Source: Nocardia aurantiaca
GTDB taxonomy: Bacteria > Actinomycetota > Actinomycetes > Mycobacteriales > Mycobacteriaceae
Assembly: GCF_009708175.1 (NCBI RefSeq)
Contig: NZ_WMBB01000011.1
Location: 186,001-250,000 of the forward strand
Reading direction: 5' to 3'
Length of the DNA stretch: 64,000 nt
Positions 53,051-62,118 of this stretch are shown piece by piece. Position numbers and translations under genes: made by a program. Numbering within the stretch: the first letter of the stretch is position 1; every line of letters starts with the position of its first letter. The notes beneath the pieces were generated by a model. The model had not been told where the DNA came from and did no database searches. It saw only the letters and a list, made by a program, of their open reading frames with translations.

Positions 53051-53098
53051 CCAACCGGTTGGAGTTCGATCGACAGGCTGCGATCACTCCCGTACGAT
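53051..53098 (+). promoter_or_regulatory. Promoter of the glnX-pknG operon with upstream palindrome
   Basis: TCGACA (53070-53075), 17 bases, TACGAT (53093-53098) make a sigma-A-type promoter; transcription would begin near 53105, about 37 bases before the glnX TTG. A perfect 12-base palindrome CCAACCGGTTGG (53051-53062) ends 7 bases before the -35, a usual activator or repressor position. The gap from 52734 holds no other feature apart from an AT-rich stretch around 52895-52955. Confidence 0.6.
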
Positions 53099-53141
53099 CT
53101 GGGCACGGGGAGCACCGGCCGGTCGAACGGGGGAAACGGAG

Positions 53142-54404
53142 TTGAGGAGTCGCTTACCGGCGACCATTCGCAATGCCGCGCAATGGACGCGACGCTTCGC
53201 GCGCACAGCGCCCGGCGTCATCGGTGCGGTGGGCACCGCCCTCGCACTGCTCGCCCTCATCGCCGGCCTGACGTCGGCGAATCAGCAGGGCGCCAAGATC
53301 TCCCGCCACGACACCGTGCTCACGCACACCGAACCGCTGGCCAATGCCGCGCAACGGCTGTACGTGGCGCTGTCCACCGCCGACGCCGCGGCGTCCACGG
53401 CCTATCTTTCCGGCGGCATCGAATCGCCCGAGGTACGCGCTCGCTACGAGAACGCGCTGACCGATGCCGCCGCCGCGCTCGCGGAGGCGACGACGGGCGC
53501 GTCGGACGCGGAGACACGCACCATCCTGGGTCAGATCTCGGCCGAATTACCCAGCTACACCGGCTATGTCGAGTCGGCGCGGGCCAACAACCGGCAGGGC
53601 CTGCCGGTCGGCTCGGCGTATCTGCGGCAGGCATCGGCGCTCATGCAGGGCTCGATCCTGAAGAACGCGGCCGAGCTGGAACGCATTCGCCTGGGCCAGT
53701 TGCACAGCGACCAGGGCGCGATCACCGGATTGCCGCTGTGGAGTGCGGGCGTGCTGGTATTGCTGCTCGCGGCGTGCGGCTATGGCTCGTGGATTCTGGT
53801 GCGGCGCACCAATCGCTGGGTCAATCCGGGTGTGGTGGCGGCGGGCGGGCTGGCGGTGGTCGCACTGTTGTGGATCGTCGTCACCACGCTGGCGGCCTCC
53901 GCGGCCATCGACACCGGAGCCACGACTCGCTTCGAAAAGCTCGCGCAGGCACGGATTCTGGCCCAGCAGGCCAGGACCGAGGAGACACTGCAGCTCATCA
54001 CCCGCGGCGATATCACCGCCAGCGAGAAGCGCTTCGCCGACAGTAGCGACCGGTTGCGCGCCGACCTGACCGGGCTGGTGGGCACGGACTCCGCCGCGTC
54101 GAAGGCGTTCTCGGGCTGGCAGGACGGCCATCGCAAGGAAGTGGCCGCGTATCTGAGCAACAACTATCGCGGGGCGGTCGAGCAGTCGATCAAGACCGAC
54201 GGCGCCGGGTCCGCGGCGCAGTTCACCGCCCTCGACAACGCGTTGAAAACCGAGCTCGAGCGCACCCGCCAGGAGGTGCGCGACGATGTGAACACGGCCG
54301 GGAATGCCCTCACCCTCAGCCCATTGGGGACGCTGGCGCTGCTGCTCGCCGCCGCGGCCGCCATCGTCGTCGGGGTTTGGCCGCGGTTGAAGGAGTTCCT
54401 GTGA
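53142..54404 (+). CDS. glnX: GlnX-like membrane sensor
   Basis: A 420-residue membrane protein matching GlnX, the membrane partner of GlnH in the mycobacterial PknG pathway. Four hydrophobic helices are seen: about 30-50 (VIGAVGTALALLALIAGL), 200-222, 235-258 and 398-418. Between them lie two extracytoplasmic helical domains (about 50-195 and 260-395) like four-helix sensor bundles. GlnX passes the amino-acid signal from GlnH to the kinase. The TTG at 53142 follows a GGGGGAAACGGAG ribosome region; longer upstream extensions have no family match. Its stop overlaps the glnH start. Confidence 0.86.
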   Translation: MRSRLPATIRNAAQWTRRFARTAPGVIGAVGTALALLALIAGLTSANQQGAKISRHDTVLTHTEPLANAAQRLYVALSTADAAASTAYLSGGIESPEVRARYENALTDAAAALAEATTGASDAETRTILGQISAELPSYTGYVESARANNRQGLPVGSAYLRQASALMQGSILKNAAELERIRLGQLHSDQGAITGLPLWSAGVLVLLLAACGYGSWILVRRTNRWVNPGVVAAGGLAVVALLWIVVTTLAASAAIDTGATTRFEKLAQARILAQQARTEETLQLITRGDITASEKRFADSSDRLRADLTGLVGTDSAASKAFSGWQDGHRKEVAAYLSNNYRGAVEQSIKTDGAGSAAQFTALDNALKTELERTRQEVRDDVNTAGNALTLSPLGTLALLLAAAAAIVVGVWPRLKEFL

Positions 54405-55366
54405 AGCGGATGCGGATGCTGTTGATGGCAGCCGTGGCGCTGCTGGCCGCCGCGTGCGGGTCGACGCCCGGGGCCGTGCCCTTTCAGCTGCCCCCGGGGA
54501 GCCAGCTGCCGCCCGGTGCGGCCGTGATCACGTCCGGGCCCAGCGAACGCGGTGACCAATCCTGCGATCCGACAGCCAGTCTGCGTCCAGGCATCCAGCC
54601 GCAGCCCGGGGCGATGCCCGCCGGGTCGACCATGGCGGCCATTGTGGCGAGCGGGAAGCTGCGGGTGGGCGTGGACCAGAACCAGACCCTGTTCGGCTAT
54701 CGCAATCCCGCGACCGGGCAAATCGAGGGTTTCGACATCGATATCGCCCGCGAGGTCGCTCGCGACCTGTTCGGCGATCCCGAACGGGTCGAGCTGCATC
54801 CCACCGAATCAGCCAATCGGGCACCGGCATTGGTCGCCAATGAGGTCGACATGGTCGTGCAGACCTTCTCCGCCACCTGCGCTCGGCGAAAGGACGTCCA
54901 GTTCTCGACCCCGTATCTACTCGCCGACCAGCGGCTCCTGGTCACCAAGACCTCGGGCATTCGCTCGACCGCCGACCTGGCCGGGAAGAAGGTGTGCGGG
55001 GTTTACCGCTCCACCACGCTGGACGCCATTTTCGCGCTCCCGCAGCATCCCACCGTGATCGGCATGGTGAACTGGCTCGACTGCCTGACCGCATTGCAGC
55101 AGGGCCAGGTAGACGCCGTCAGCACCGATGCACCGATCCTCGACGGGCTGAAGATGCAGGACCCGAATCTGGAGCTGGTCGGTGAAACCATGGATTCCGA
55201 CGCATTCGCCATCGGAATCCAGAAGCAGGCAACCGATTTCGTGCGCTTCGTCAACAGTGTCCTGCAGCGTCTGCGCACCGATGGCACCTGGCAGCGGCTC
55301 TACGACAAGTGGCTGAGCGGGGTCGGCCCCTCCCCCGGGCCCCCGGCCACCCGCTACAGCGATTGA
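54401..55366 (+). CDS. glnH: GlnH amino-acid-binding lipoprotein
   Basis: A 321-residue solute-binding lipoprotein. The N-terminal signal ends in the lipobox ALLAAACGS. The family SBP_bac_3 domain runs from about residue 80 (GKLRVGVDQNQTLFGYRNPA, then IEGFDIDIAREVARDLFG) with TESANRAPALVANEVDMVVQ and TFSATCARRKDVQFSTPYLL. In mycobacteria GlnH binds aspartate/glutamate and signals through GlnX to PknG; an orphan ABC-type permease is not present here, which fits a sensory role. The GTG overlaps the glnX stop (GTGA) with AAGGAG upstream. Confidence 0.88.
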   Translation: MKRMRMLLMAAVALLAAACGSTPGAVPFQLPPGSQLPPGAAVITSGPSERGDQSCDPTASLRPGIQPQPGAMPAGSTMAAIVASGKLRVGVDQNQTLFGYRNPATGQIEGFDIDIAREVARDLFGDPERVELHPTESANRAPALVANEVDMVVQTFSATCARRKDVQFSTPYLLADQRLLVTKTSGIRSTADLAGKKVCGVYRSTTLDAIFALPQHPTVIGMVNWLDCLTALQQGQVDAVSTDAPILDGLKMQDPNLELVGETMDSDAFAIGIQKQATDFVRFVNSVLQRLRTDGTWQRLYDKWLSGVGPSPGPPATRYSD

Positions 55367-55373
55367 GTCGGTT

Positions 55374-56555
55374 ATGCACGAGAATCCTGGGCACATTCTC
55401 AGCGTCGCCGAGATAGATCGTGAAATCGCCGAGCGAGCACGCGAAATCGAGACCATTGCCGCGACCCTGGTCGAGTTGGACAAGCATCCCGGGCTGGTGC
55501 TGCTGCGCCGCTTCCCGCCCACCGGCGTGACCGAGCAGCGCTGGGCCCCGGCGCGGGCGGCGCTCGAACTCATGTGGGAGGACTTCGGGCGGCTGAGCAC
55601 CGTGCTGGATCGGGCCCGGTCCGCACGGGCGCGCCGGCGGCTGGACGCGCTGGATCGGGAGGAGCTGACGCGGTTGCTGCGCGGGCAGCCGGTCGAGGTG
55701 TCGCGCACCACGATTCCCATGTCGCAGCGCTCGCTGAGCGGACCGCGCGAACAGGTCGAACTGATCGGGATCGCGGAGATGCTGGACCGGATGCGGGCGG
55801 CGTTCCCGACCGTGGTGCGGGTGCTCGATGACGTCGAGGCGGTGAACACCCGGGTCATGTCCGATGTCGCGCCGTTACAGGCGGAACTGGACCGTCTCGG
55901 CACCTCGATTCCCCTATTGCAGCTGCTGGCAACCGATATCGACACGCTCGCCGTGCAGGTCGCCACCGATCCCCTCGCGCTCGGACCCGATGTCCTCGAC
56001 CACCGCCTGGGCGATCTGTCCCGGCGCATGCGTGAGGCCGCCGCCGTTCTCACCGAATTGCGGGCCATGTCGACCGATTGGCTCGACGCGGTCGAGCGGG
56101 CGCGGGCGCGGGTCGAGGCGCTGCGCAAGACCTATGAGCGGGCCGACCGGGCGCGTACCGCGGTGGAGCACACGATTCTGGCCGCACCGCTGCCGCGGCA
56201 TCCGGATGACAGTGCCGTGTACGGCGCGGAATTGACCGCGCTCGAGGCGAATCCGCCCGAACCATCGGCGCTGTGGGAGCTGCGCCGGCGCATCACCGAG
56301 GCGCTCGACACCGCGACACGCAACGAGCAACTGGCGCAGGGGCTGCTCGATCGGCGGAGGGAATTGCAGGGGCGGTTCAGTTCTTATCGCGCCAAGGCCG
56401 CCCGGCTGGGCGTGAGCGAGGACGAGGATGTGCTCGCCTCCAGTCGTATTGCCGCGGGACTGCTCTCGCGGCAACCCTGTGATCTGGCCGCGGTCACCCG
56501 CGCCATCACGGACTACCGCCAGCTCATTGCGCAGAAATCGGGGAGGCGATCATGA
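55374..56555 (+). CDS. Coiled-coil protein between glnH and pknG, unknown
   Basis: A 393-residue, very charged, almost all-helical protein with no membrane segment or signal. It opens ILSVAEIDREIAERAREIET and continues with long Arg/Glu/Ala-rich helices (LDRARSARARRRLDALDREE, ERARARVEALRKTYERADRA), consistent with coiled coils. No enzymatic motif is visible. It starts 8 bases after glnH, and its stop overlaps the pknG ATG (ATGA), so it is made with the kinase. By position it may be a scaffold or adaptor linking GlnX to PknG; this gene is not in the three-gene mycobacterial operon as I know it. Confidence 0.72.
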   Translation: MHENPGHILSVAEIDREIAERAREIETIAATLVELDKHPGLVLLRRFPPTGVTEQRWAPARAALELMWEDFGRLSTVLDRARSARARRRLDALDREELTRLLRGQPVEVSRTTIPMSQRSLSGPREQVELIGIAEMLDRMRAAFPTVVRVLDDVEAVNTRVMSDVAPLQAELDRLGTSIPLLQLLATDIDTLAVQVATDPLALGPDVLDHRLGDLSRRMREAAAVLTELRAMSTDWLDAVERARARVEALRKTYERADRARTAVEHTILAAPLPRHPDDSAVYGAELTALEANPPEPSALWELRRRITEALDTATRNEQLAQGLLDRRRELQGRFSSYRAKAARLGVSEDEDVLASSRIAAGLLSRQPCDLAAVTRAITDYRQLIAQKSGRRS

Positions 56556-58993
56556 ACTGCACCGAGCCCGGCTGCTCCGGGGCCATCGAGGACGGGTATT
56601 GCACCGTCTGCGGCACCGCCCCGAGCGCGGCGTCGACCGGCGCCGCTGGTGCCGCCACGGGCGGCAATGCGGGCAATGCCGCCGGGAGCGTGGGCCATGC
56701 CGCTGCGAGCCCGGCCGCCGCGGGCGCGTCCGACCAATGCGCCGAACCCGGTTGCACCGGAACGATTGTCGACGGCTACTGCGATGTCTGCGGCAGCGCG
56801 CCCGCGCCGCCGTCTGCGCTGGCCACCACCGCACGCGAGAGCGGACACGCCCTCAGCACGGGGTCGACGGTGAGCGGCGGGCGGTCGTCGCGTAGCGGAC
56901 GCTCGGTCCGGACCGGGCGGTCGGGAGCATCGGGGGGCAGTCGCGGGCGGCTGGGCGCGGGCATGGTCACGGTGCCGTCGGTACCGCGCAAGGATCCCGC
57001 CGACGCCGTTCTGGTCGACCCGGAAGTGCCGGAGAACCATCGGGATTGCGGTAAGTGCGGACGGCCCGTCGGGCGCAGCCGCAATGGTCAGCCCGGCCGC
57101 GCGGAGGGTTTCTGCGCGCACTGCGGAACGCGATTCTCCTTCACCCCCAAGCTGTCCCGCACCGATGTGGTGGGCGGCCAGTACGAGGTGCTGGGTCCGC
57201 TGGCGCACGGCGGTCTGGGCTGGATCTATCTGGCCGTGGACCACAAGGTCGACGACCGGCCCGTGGTGCTGAAGGGCCTGCTCAATACCGGCGACGTGGA
57301 CGCCATGCGGGCGGCGGTGGCCGAGAAGCGTTTCCTGTCGCAGGTCGATCACCCGAATATCGTGCGGATCTACAACTTCGCCGAGGACACCGGGCCGGAC
57401 GGCAAGCCGGTCGGGTACATCGTCATGGAGTATGTGGGCGGGAAGTCGCTCAAACAGCTGCTGCGCGAACAGCGCACGGCCGATCAGCAATACCTGCCCG
57501 CGGCGCGCGCCATCGCCTACATCCTGGAGATGCTGCCCGCACTGGAGTACCTGCACGACCGCGGGCTCGCCTACTGCGACTTCAAGCCCGACAACGTGAT
57601 GCAGACCGAGGAGCAGCTCAAACTGATCGACCTCGGCGCGGTGGTCGGCCTGCACGACCAGACCGAAACCATCTACGGCACACCGGGATACCAGGCCAAG
57701 GAGATCGCGCAGACCGGACCCACCATCGCCTCCGAGGTGTACACGGTGGGCCGCACGCTGGCGGCGCTCATCATGCGGATCCCGCCGGTGAACCACGAAC
57801 TCGGCCCGCTGCCCGGCCCGGAGGCCGAGCCCCTCATGGCCCGCTACGAGTCGCTGTACCGCTTCCTGATGCGCGCCACCGATAGCGAGCCCGAGTCGCG
57901 CTTCACCTCCATGAGCGAGATGGCCGATCAGCTCACCGGCACGTTGCGCGAGGTGCTGGCCCTCGACGACGGACGGCCGCGGCCGGGACTGTCCACGCGG
58001 TTCGGTCCCCCGCGCGGGACGTTCGGCATCGGCGTTCAGGTGCCGGATGATCCGCGCGCGATCATCGCGGCGCTGCCGGTTCCGTTGGTCGACCCGAGCG
58101 ACAGTGGCGCGGCGCTGCTCGCCTCGACCAACGCGGTCACGCCCGAGGATCTGGAACGGGAGATCACCGCGGGTTTGCAGTCGGTGGTCACCGGGCATGA
58201 GGAATCGGTGGAGATTCCGCTCCGATTGATCCGCGCGGCTCTGGAGTTCGGTGACCCCGAGGATGCGCTGCGCCGGCTGGACAAGGCGGGCGAAACGCTG
58301 TCCGGCGACTGGCGGCTCACCTGGTTCGCGGGGCAGGCCCGGCTGCTGAAACGCGACTGGCCCTCCGCTGCGGCGGAATTCGACGCGCTCTACAGCGCGC
58401 TGCCGGGCGAGGCCGCGCCGAAGCTGGCCCTGGCGACGACGGCCGAACTCATGGCGGCCGACGGTCGGGATCCCGAGGCCGCGCGCGAGCGCGCAGTCCG
58501 CTACTACGACCTGGTCTGGCGCACCGACCGCTCCTTCACCAGTGCCGCCTTCGGCGCGGCCCGGCTGCGGCGCGCGGCCCGGGACCGCTCGGGTGCGGTC
58601 GCGGTGCTGGATCAGGTCGACGCCGCCTCGGCGATGTACACCGAGGCCGGGGTCACCGCCGTGGAGACGCTACTGGCCGTCGGCGATCCCGCCGAGCTGA
58701 CCGAACAATTGGTTCGCGATGCCGGCAGACGCATCGATAGTCTGACCCTCGACTCGAAACGCCGTGCCGCCCAGGCCCGTCTGCGAGTCCTGGACGCGGC
58801 GCTGCGCTGGCTGTGCCTGGGCAGGGTGCCCACCGACCATTCTCCGCTGCTGGGGGTGGCGTTCGATCAACAAGGGGTACGCACCGGTTTGGAACGCTGT
58901 TATCGCGACCTGGCACACGAGACCGACGACATGTGGGAACGGATCGCATTGGTGGAGCAGGCCAATGCCGTGCGCCCGAGGACCCTACTGTGA
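56552..58993 (+). CDS. pknG: Serine/threonine protein kinase PknG with extra N-terminal zinc-ribbon modules
   Basis: An 813-residue PknG. Residues 1-75 hold two copies of a Cys module (CTEPGCSGAIEDGYCTVCG and CAEPGCTGTIVDGYCDVCG). A Gly/Ser/Arg linker follows, then a rubredoxin-like part (CGKCGRPV...GFCAHCG), then the kinase from about 210: ATP lysine in PVVLKGLL near 240, catalytic YCDFKPDNV near 342, and LIDLGAV in place of DFG, as in PknG. The C terminus has TPR-like helices. PknG phosphorylates FHA proteins such as GarA to set 2-oxoglutarate/glutamate metabolism. Stop and start overlap both neighbours. Confidence 0.92.
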   Translation: MNCTEPGCSGAIEDGYCTVCGTAPSAASTGAAGAATGGNAGNAAGSVGHAAASPAAAGASDQCAEPGCTGTIVDGYCDVCGSAPAPPSALATTARESGHALSTGSTVSGGRSSRSGRSVRTGRSGASGGSRGRLGAGMVTVPSVPRKDPADAVLVDPEVPENHRDCGKCGRPVGRSRNGQPGRAEGFCAHCGTRFSFTPKLSRTDVVGGQYEVLGPLAHGGLGWIYLAVDHKVDDRPVVLKGLLNTGDVDAMRAAVAEKRFLSQVDHPNIVRIYNFAEDTGPDGKPVGYIVMEYVGGKSLKQLLREQRTADQQYLPAARAIAYILEMLPALEYLHDRGLAYCDFKPDNVMQTEEQLKLIDLGAVVGLHDQTETIYGTPGYQAKEIAQTGPTIASEVYTVGRTLAALIMRIPPVNHELGPLPGPEAEPLMARYESLYRFLMRATDSEPESRFTSMSEMADQLTGTLREVLALDDGRPRPGLSTRFGPPRGTFGIGVQVPDDPRAIIAALPVPLVDPSDSGAALLASTNAVTPEDLEREITAGLQSVVTGHEESVEIPLRLIRAALEFGDPEDALRRLDKAGETLSGDWRLTWFAGQARLLKRDWPSAAAEFDALYSALPGEAAPKLALATTAELMAADGRDPEAARERAVRYYDLVWRTDRSFTSAAFGAARLRRAARDRSGAVAVLDQVDAASAMYTEAGVTAVETLLAVGDPAELTEQLVRDAGRRIDSLTLDSKRRAAQARLRVLDAALRWLCLGRVPTDHSPLLGVAFDQQGVRTGLERCYRDLAHETDDMWERIALVEQANAVRPRTLL

Positions 58994-60099
58994 CGGCCCG
59001 CTGTCCGCACTGCGGCACCTTCACCGCCGATACCGACCGATTTTGCGAGGCGTGCGGCCACAAACTGGGGATTCGAGTGATCGCCTTGCCGCCCAAGGAA
59101 TTCCGACCCGGGTCCGGGTCGACCGTGCCGGTGGCGGAGGCCGCGCGCGACGCACGGCTCGAACCGGCCACCAGGACGCCCGCCACCTTCGAATCCGGTC
59201 CCGCGCCCGACTGCACCGGTTGCGGCGGCGCCGATTTCGACCCGGATGGGTACTGCGCGAACTGCGGTGAGCTCGGGCCGGAGCGGGATCGCTTCGAGGC
59301 CGATCTGGGGACCGCGTGCCTGATCACCGATCGTGGGCTGCTGCACACGCGCAATGAGGACGCCGTCGCGGTGGCGGTACTCGACGGGCCGGTGCCGGAT
59401 CGTCCCGCGGCGGCGGTGCTCGCGGTGTGCGACGGGGTGTCCACCTCCGAGGATCCGCAGGCGGCCTCGGGGGCGGCGGTGCGCGCCGGGATCGACGCCT
59501 GCCTCGCCGCGCTGGATGAGAAGCGCAGCGCCGAAGACTGCGTCATGGCCGGGCTCACCGCTGCCGCTGACGCGGTCAAGGCGGTCGGCTCGCCGGACGG
59601 AAAGGCGCCATCGTGCACCTATGTGTCGGCGATCGTGCAGTTCGACGGCAATGGCGGCGCGGACATCACTGTCGCGAACGTCGGCGACAGCCGGGCCTAT
59701 TGGCTGCGGCCGGGCGACGACTCCGATCGGCTCACGGTCGACGACTCACTGGCTCAGGCCATGGTCGACAACGGCCTGCTGGATGCCGCCACCGCCATGG
59801 ACGGCCCGCACGCACATGTGCTCACCCGCTGGCTGGGCGCCGACAGCGAGCACCAGTGGTCGGCCAACTGCGTGCGAACCATGCATACCGACCAGCCCGG
59901 GGTGCTGCTGTTGTGCAGTGACGGGCTGTGGAACTACCTCCCGGAGGCGGCGGCCCTGTCCCGCTTCACCAGTTCGCTGTCCGCGCTGCCCGCGGCGCGC
60001 GCACTGGTGGAACACGCGCTCGGTGCGGGCGGCAAGGACAACATCACCGTCGCCCTGGTCCCCGTCCCGTCCCGAACACCATCAGGAGACACACCGTGA
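58990..60099 (+). CDS. PP2C-type protein phosphatase with N-terminal zinc ribbons
   Basis: A 369-residue phosphatase. Residues 1-95 carry two Cys modules (CPHCGTFTADTDRFCEACG and CTGCGGADFDPDGYCANCG). The PP2C domain follows: RNEDAVAV, VLAVCDGVSTSEDPQ (metal-binding Asp-Gly), ANVGDSRAYWL, LLLCSDGLWNYL and GGKDNITVALV, all metal-binding motifs present. It dephosphorylates Ser/Thr and is the natural counterpart of the PknG encoded just before it. The GTG at 58990 overlaps the pknG stop (GTGA). Confidence 0.88.
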   Translation: MTARCPHCGTFTADTDRFCEACGHKLGIRVIALPPKEFRPGSGSTVPVAEAARDARLEPATRTPATFESGPAPDCTGCGGADFDPDGYCANCGELGPERDRFEADLGTACLITDRGLLHTRNEDAVAVAVLDGPVPDRPAAAVLAVCDGVSTSEDPQAASGAAVRAGIDACLAALDEKRSAEDCVMAGLTAAADAVKAVGSPDGKAPSCTYVSAIVQFDGNGGADITVANVGDSRAYWLRPGDDSDRLTVDDSLAQAMVDNGLLDAATAMDGPHAHVLTRWLGADSEHQWSANCVRTMHTDQPGVLLLCSDGLWNYLPEAAALSRFTSSLSALPAARALVEHALGAGGKDNITVALVPVPSRTPSGDTP

Positions 60100-61385
60100 C
60101 TTCCGCTGAGCACAAAGGTCTTTCGGTCGCCATCGACCAGAACGAATTCCTCGCCGAGGGGGCGCGCACGGTCGACGCGATCGTGACCGTCGAGGCCACC
60201 GACGATCTGGTGGTGTCGGTGCCGCCGCCGTCGCGGGTCGAGATCCTGATCATCGACACCTCCGGATCGATGGGTGGGGCCGACAAGTTCGCGGGGGCGA
60301 GGCGGGCCACGCTGGCGGCGCTGGACGTCATGCCCGACGGCACGCGGTTCGCGATCGTGGAGGGTACCGACAAGGCGCAGGTGGTGTTTCCGCATCGCGG
60401 GCCCTCGGCGGTGGCGAGCCCGCAGGAGCGGGCCAACGCGCGGCGGGCGCTGGACAAGCTGACCCCGCACGGCGGCACCGCCATCGGCACCTGGCTCGGG
60501 CTGTCGCGACTCATCGCGCAGCAGCATCCGGAGGCCATGGTGCACGCGATTCTGCTCACCGACGGAAAGAACGAGCACGAGACGCCCGAACGGCTGGCCG
60601 AGGAGATCCGCATGTCCACCGGTGTTTTCACCTGTGACTGCCGTGGTGTCGGGGCGGACTGGGAGCCGGATGAGTTGCGCGCCATCGCCTCCGCGCTGCA
60701 TGGAGCCGTCGACATCGTGAAGACCGCGGACCTGCTGGCCCAGGATTTCGCGGCCATGATGGAAACTTCCATGGAGAAGGCGATTCCGGAGCTCACGCTG
60801 CGGGTGTGGACGCCGGTGGGCGCGAAGATCGTATTCATCAAGCAGGTCGCGCCGTTCATCGAGGATCTGACCGCGCGGCGCTCCGAGGCCGGCGCGCAGG
60901 TGGGTGAATATCCGCTGGGCTCCTGGGGTGCGGAGGATCGCGACTATCACGTCCAGCTGGAACTCGAGCCCGCCGCGCCGGATCGGGAGAAGCTGGCTGC
61001 GCGGGTGAGCGTGCTGGCCGAGGGCGAGATTCTCGGGCAGGGGCTGGTGAAGGCGGTCTGGACCACCGATACCGACAAGTCGGCACGCATCAGTCGCCGG
61101 GTCGCCCACTACACCGGGCAGGCCGAGCTGGCCCAGACCGTGCAGGAGGGGCTGGCCGCGCGCAAGCAGGGCGACTTCGCCACGGCCACCGCCAAACTCC
61201 AGCGCGCGTACCACCTGGCCACCGAGTCCGGCAACGAAAACACCGCCAAACTGCTGCTCAGCGTGGTCGATGTGGTCGACGAGCGGACCGGCACCATCCG
61301 GCTGCGCAACAAGGTCGATCCCGCCGACGAGATGGCGCTCGATGTGCGCTCCACCAAGACAGCCCGAGTCCGCAAGGAGCCGTGA
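60096..61385 (+). CDS. vWA-domain protein of the PknG operon
   Basis: A 429-residue protein with a von Willebrand A domain at about residues 50-225: VEILIIDTSGSMGGADKFAG holds the MIDAS motif DTSGS, and LTPHGGTAIGTWLGLSRLIA and AILLTDGKNEHETPERLAEE give the Thr and Asp sites. A beta-sandwich-like middle and a TPR-like C terminus (TVQEGLAARKQGDFATATAK) follow. It has no signal peptide, so it is cytoplasmic, and is likely a metal-dependent adaptor for the kinase/phosphatase pair. GTG overlaps the phosphatase stop. Confidence 0.82.
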   Translation: MTSAEHKGLSVAIDQNEFLAEGARTVDAIVTVEATDDLVVSVPPPSRVEILIIDTSGSMGGADKFAGARRATLAALDVMPDGTRFAIVEGTDKAQVVFPHRGPSAVASPQERANARRALDKLTPHGGTAIGTWLGLSRLIAQQHPEAMVHAILLTDGKNEHETPERLAEEIRMSTGVFTCDCRGVGADWEPDELRAIASALHGAVDIVKTADLLAQDFAAMMETSMEKAIPELTLRVWTPVGAKIVFIKQVAPFIEDLTARRSEAGAQVGEYPLGSWGAEDRDYHVQLELEPAAPDREKLAARVSVLAEGEILGQGLVKAVWTTDTDKSARISRRVAHYTGQAELAQTVQEGLAARKQGDFATATAKLQRAYHLATESGNENTAKLLLSVVDVVDERTGTIRLRNKVDPADEMALDVRSTKTARVRKEP

Positions 61386-62059
61386 TGGCGTTCTGCACCG
61401 AGGGGCACGAATCCACCAGCACCGACTACTGCGATGTCTGCGGTGCGCCGATCGGGATGCAATTCGGCAGTGCCGCACCGCATTCGGCGCTGTGCCCATC
61501 TTGCGGGGCGCCGTCGGAGGGTCGGTTCTGCGAGAACTGCGGGCATGATTCGGCGCTGCCGGCTCCTCCGCCCGCGCCGCCGGTGAAGGAAGTCCGCGAG
61601 GACTCGACGAGGACCGTCGGCGGGGCGGGCGACAATGGCTCGGCCGATGCGTCGGTGTGGGTCGCCACCGTGACCGCCGACGCCGCGCACTTTGCGCGCA
61701 TGCGGGCTCAGAAGGGTCCCGACCTCGACAGGGTCGACTTTCCGGACTACTACCCCGACCGTCGAATCCCTTTGCAGGGGCCCAATATCCTGATCGGCAA
61801 GCGCAGCGTGTCGCAGGGGGTCCATCCGGATATCGATCTCTCCGTCGCTCCCGCCGATATCGCGGTGTCGCGCTCGCACGCGATCCTCCACATCGAGGGC
61901 GCGACGCTGACCGTGACGGACCTGGGCTCGACCAACGGCACCTGCCTCAATGACAGCCCGACTCCGATTCCGCCCAAAACCCCGATCCCGCTCCAGGACG
62001 GCGATCGGATCCACGTGGGTGGCTGGACCACCATCACCCTGACAACCGAACCGGGCTGA
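61382..62059 (+). CDS. FHA-domain protein with N-terminal zinc ribbons
   Basis: A 225-residue protein. Residues 1-57 contain two Cys modules (CTEGHESTSTDYCDVCG and CPSCGAPSEGRFCENCG). A Pro/Ser/Thr linker with EDSTRTVGG follows, and residues about 130-220 form an FHA domain: ILIGKRSVSQGVHPDIDL, VSRSHAILHIEGATLTVTDL and GSTNGT, with the phosphothreonine-binding Arg and Ser. This is the same domain as GarA, the classical PknG substrate, though the N terminus differs. GTG 61382 or ATG 61385 starts it; both overlap the vWA stop. Last gene of the operon. Confidence 0.85.
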   Translation: MMAFCTEGHESTSTDYCDVCGAPIGMQFGSAAPHSALCPSCGAPSEGRFCENCGHDSALPAPPPAPPVKEVREDSTRTVGGAGDNGSADASVWVATVTADAAHFARMRAQKGPDLDRVDFPDYYPDRRIPLQGPNILIGKRSVSQGVHPDIDLSVAPADIAVSRSHAILHIEGATLTVTDLGSTNGTCLNDSPTPIPPKTPIPLQDGDRIHVGGWTTITLTTEPG

Positions 62060-62118
62060 CAGCCGATTCAAACAAAAGGGCGATCTTGGTCCCTTGTCCA
62101 GGTTAGGCTCCCCGCTCT

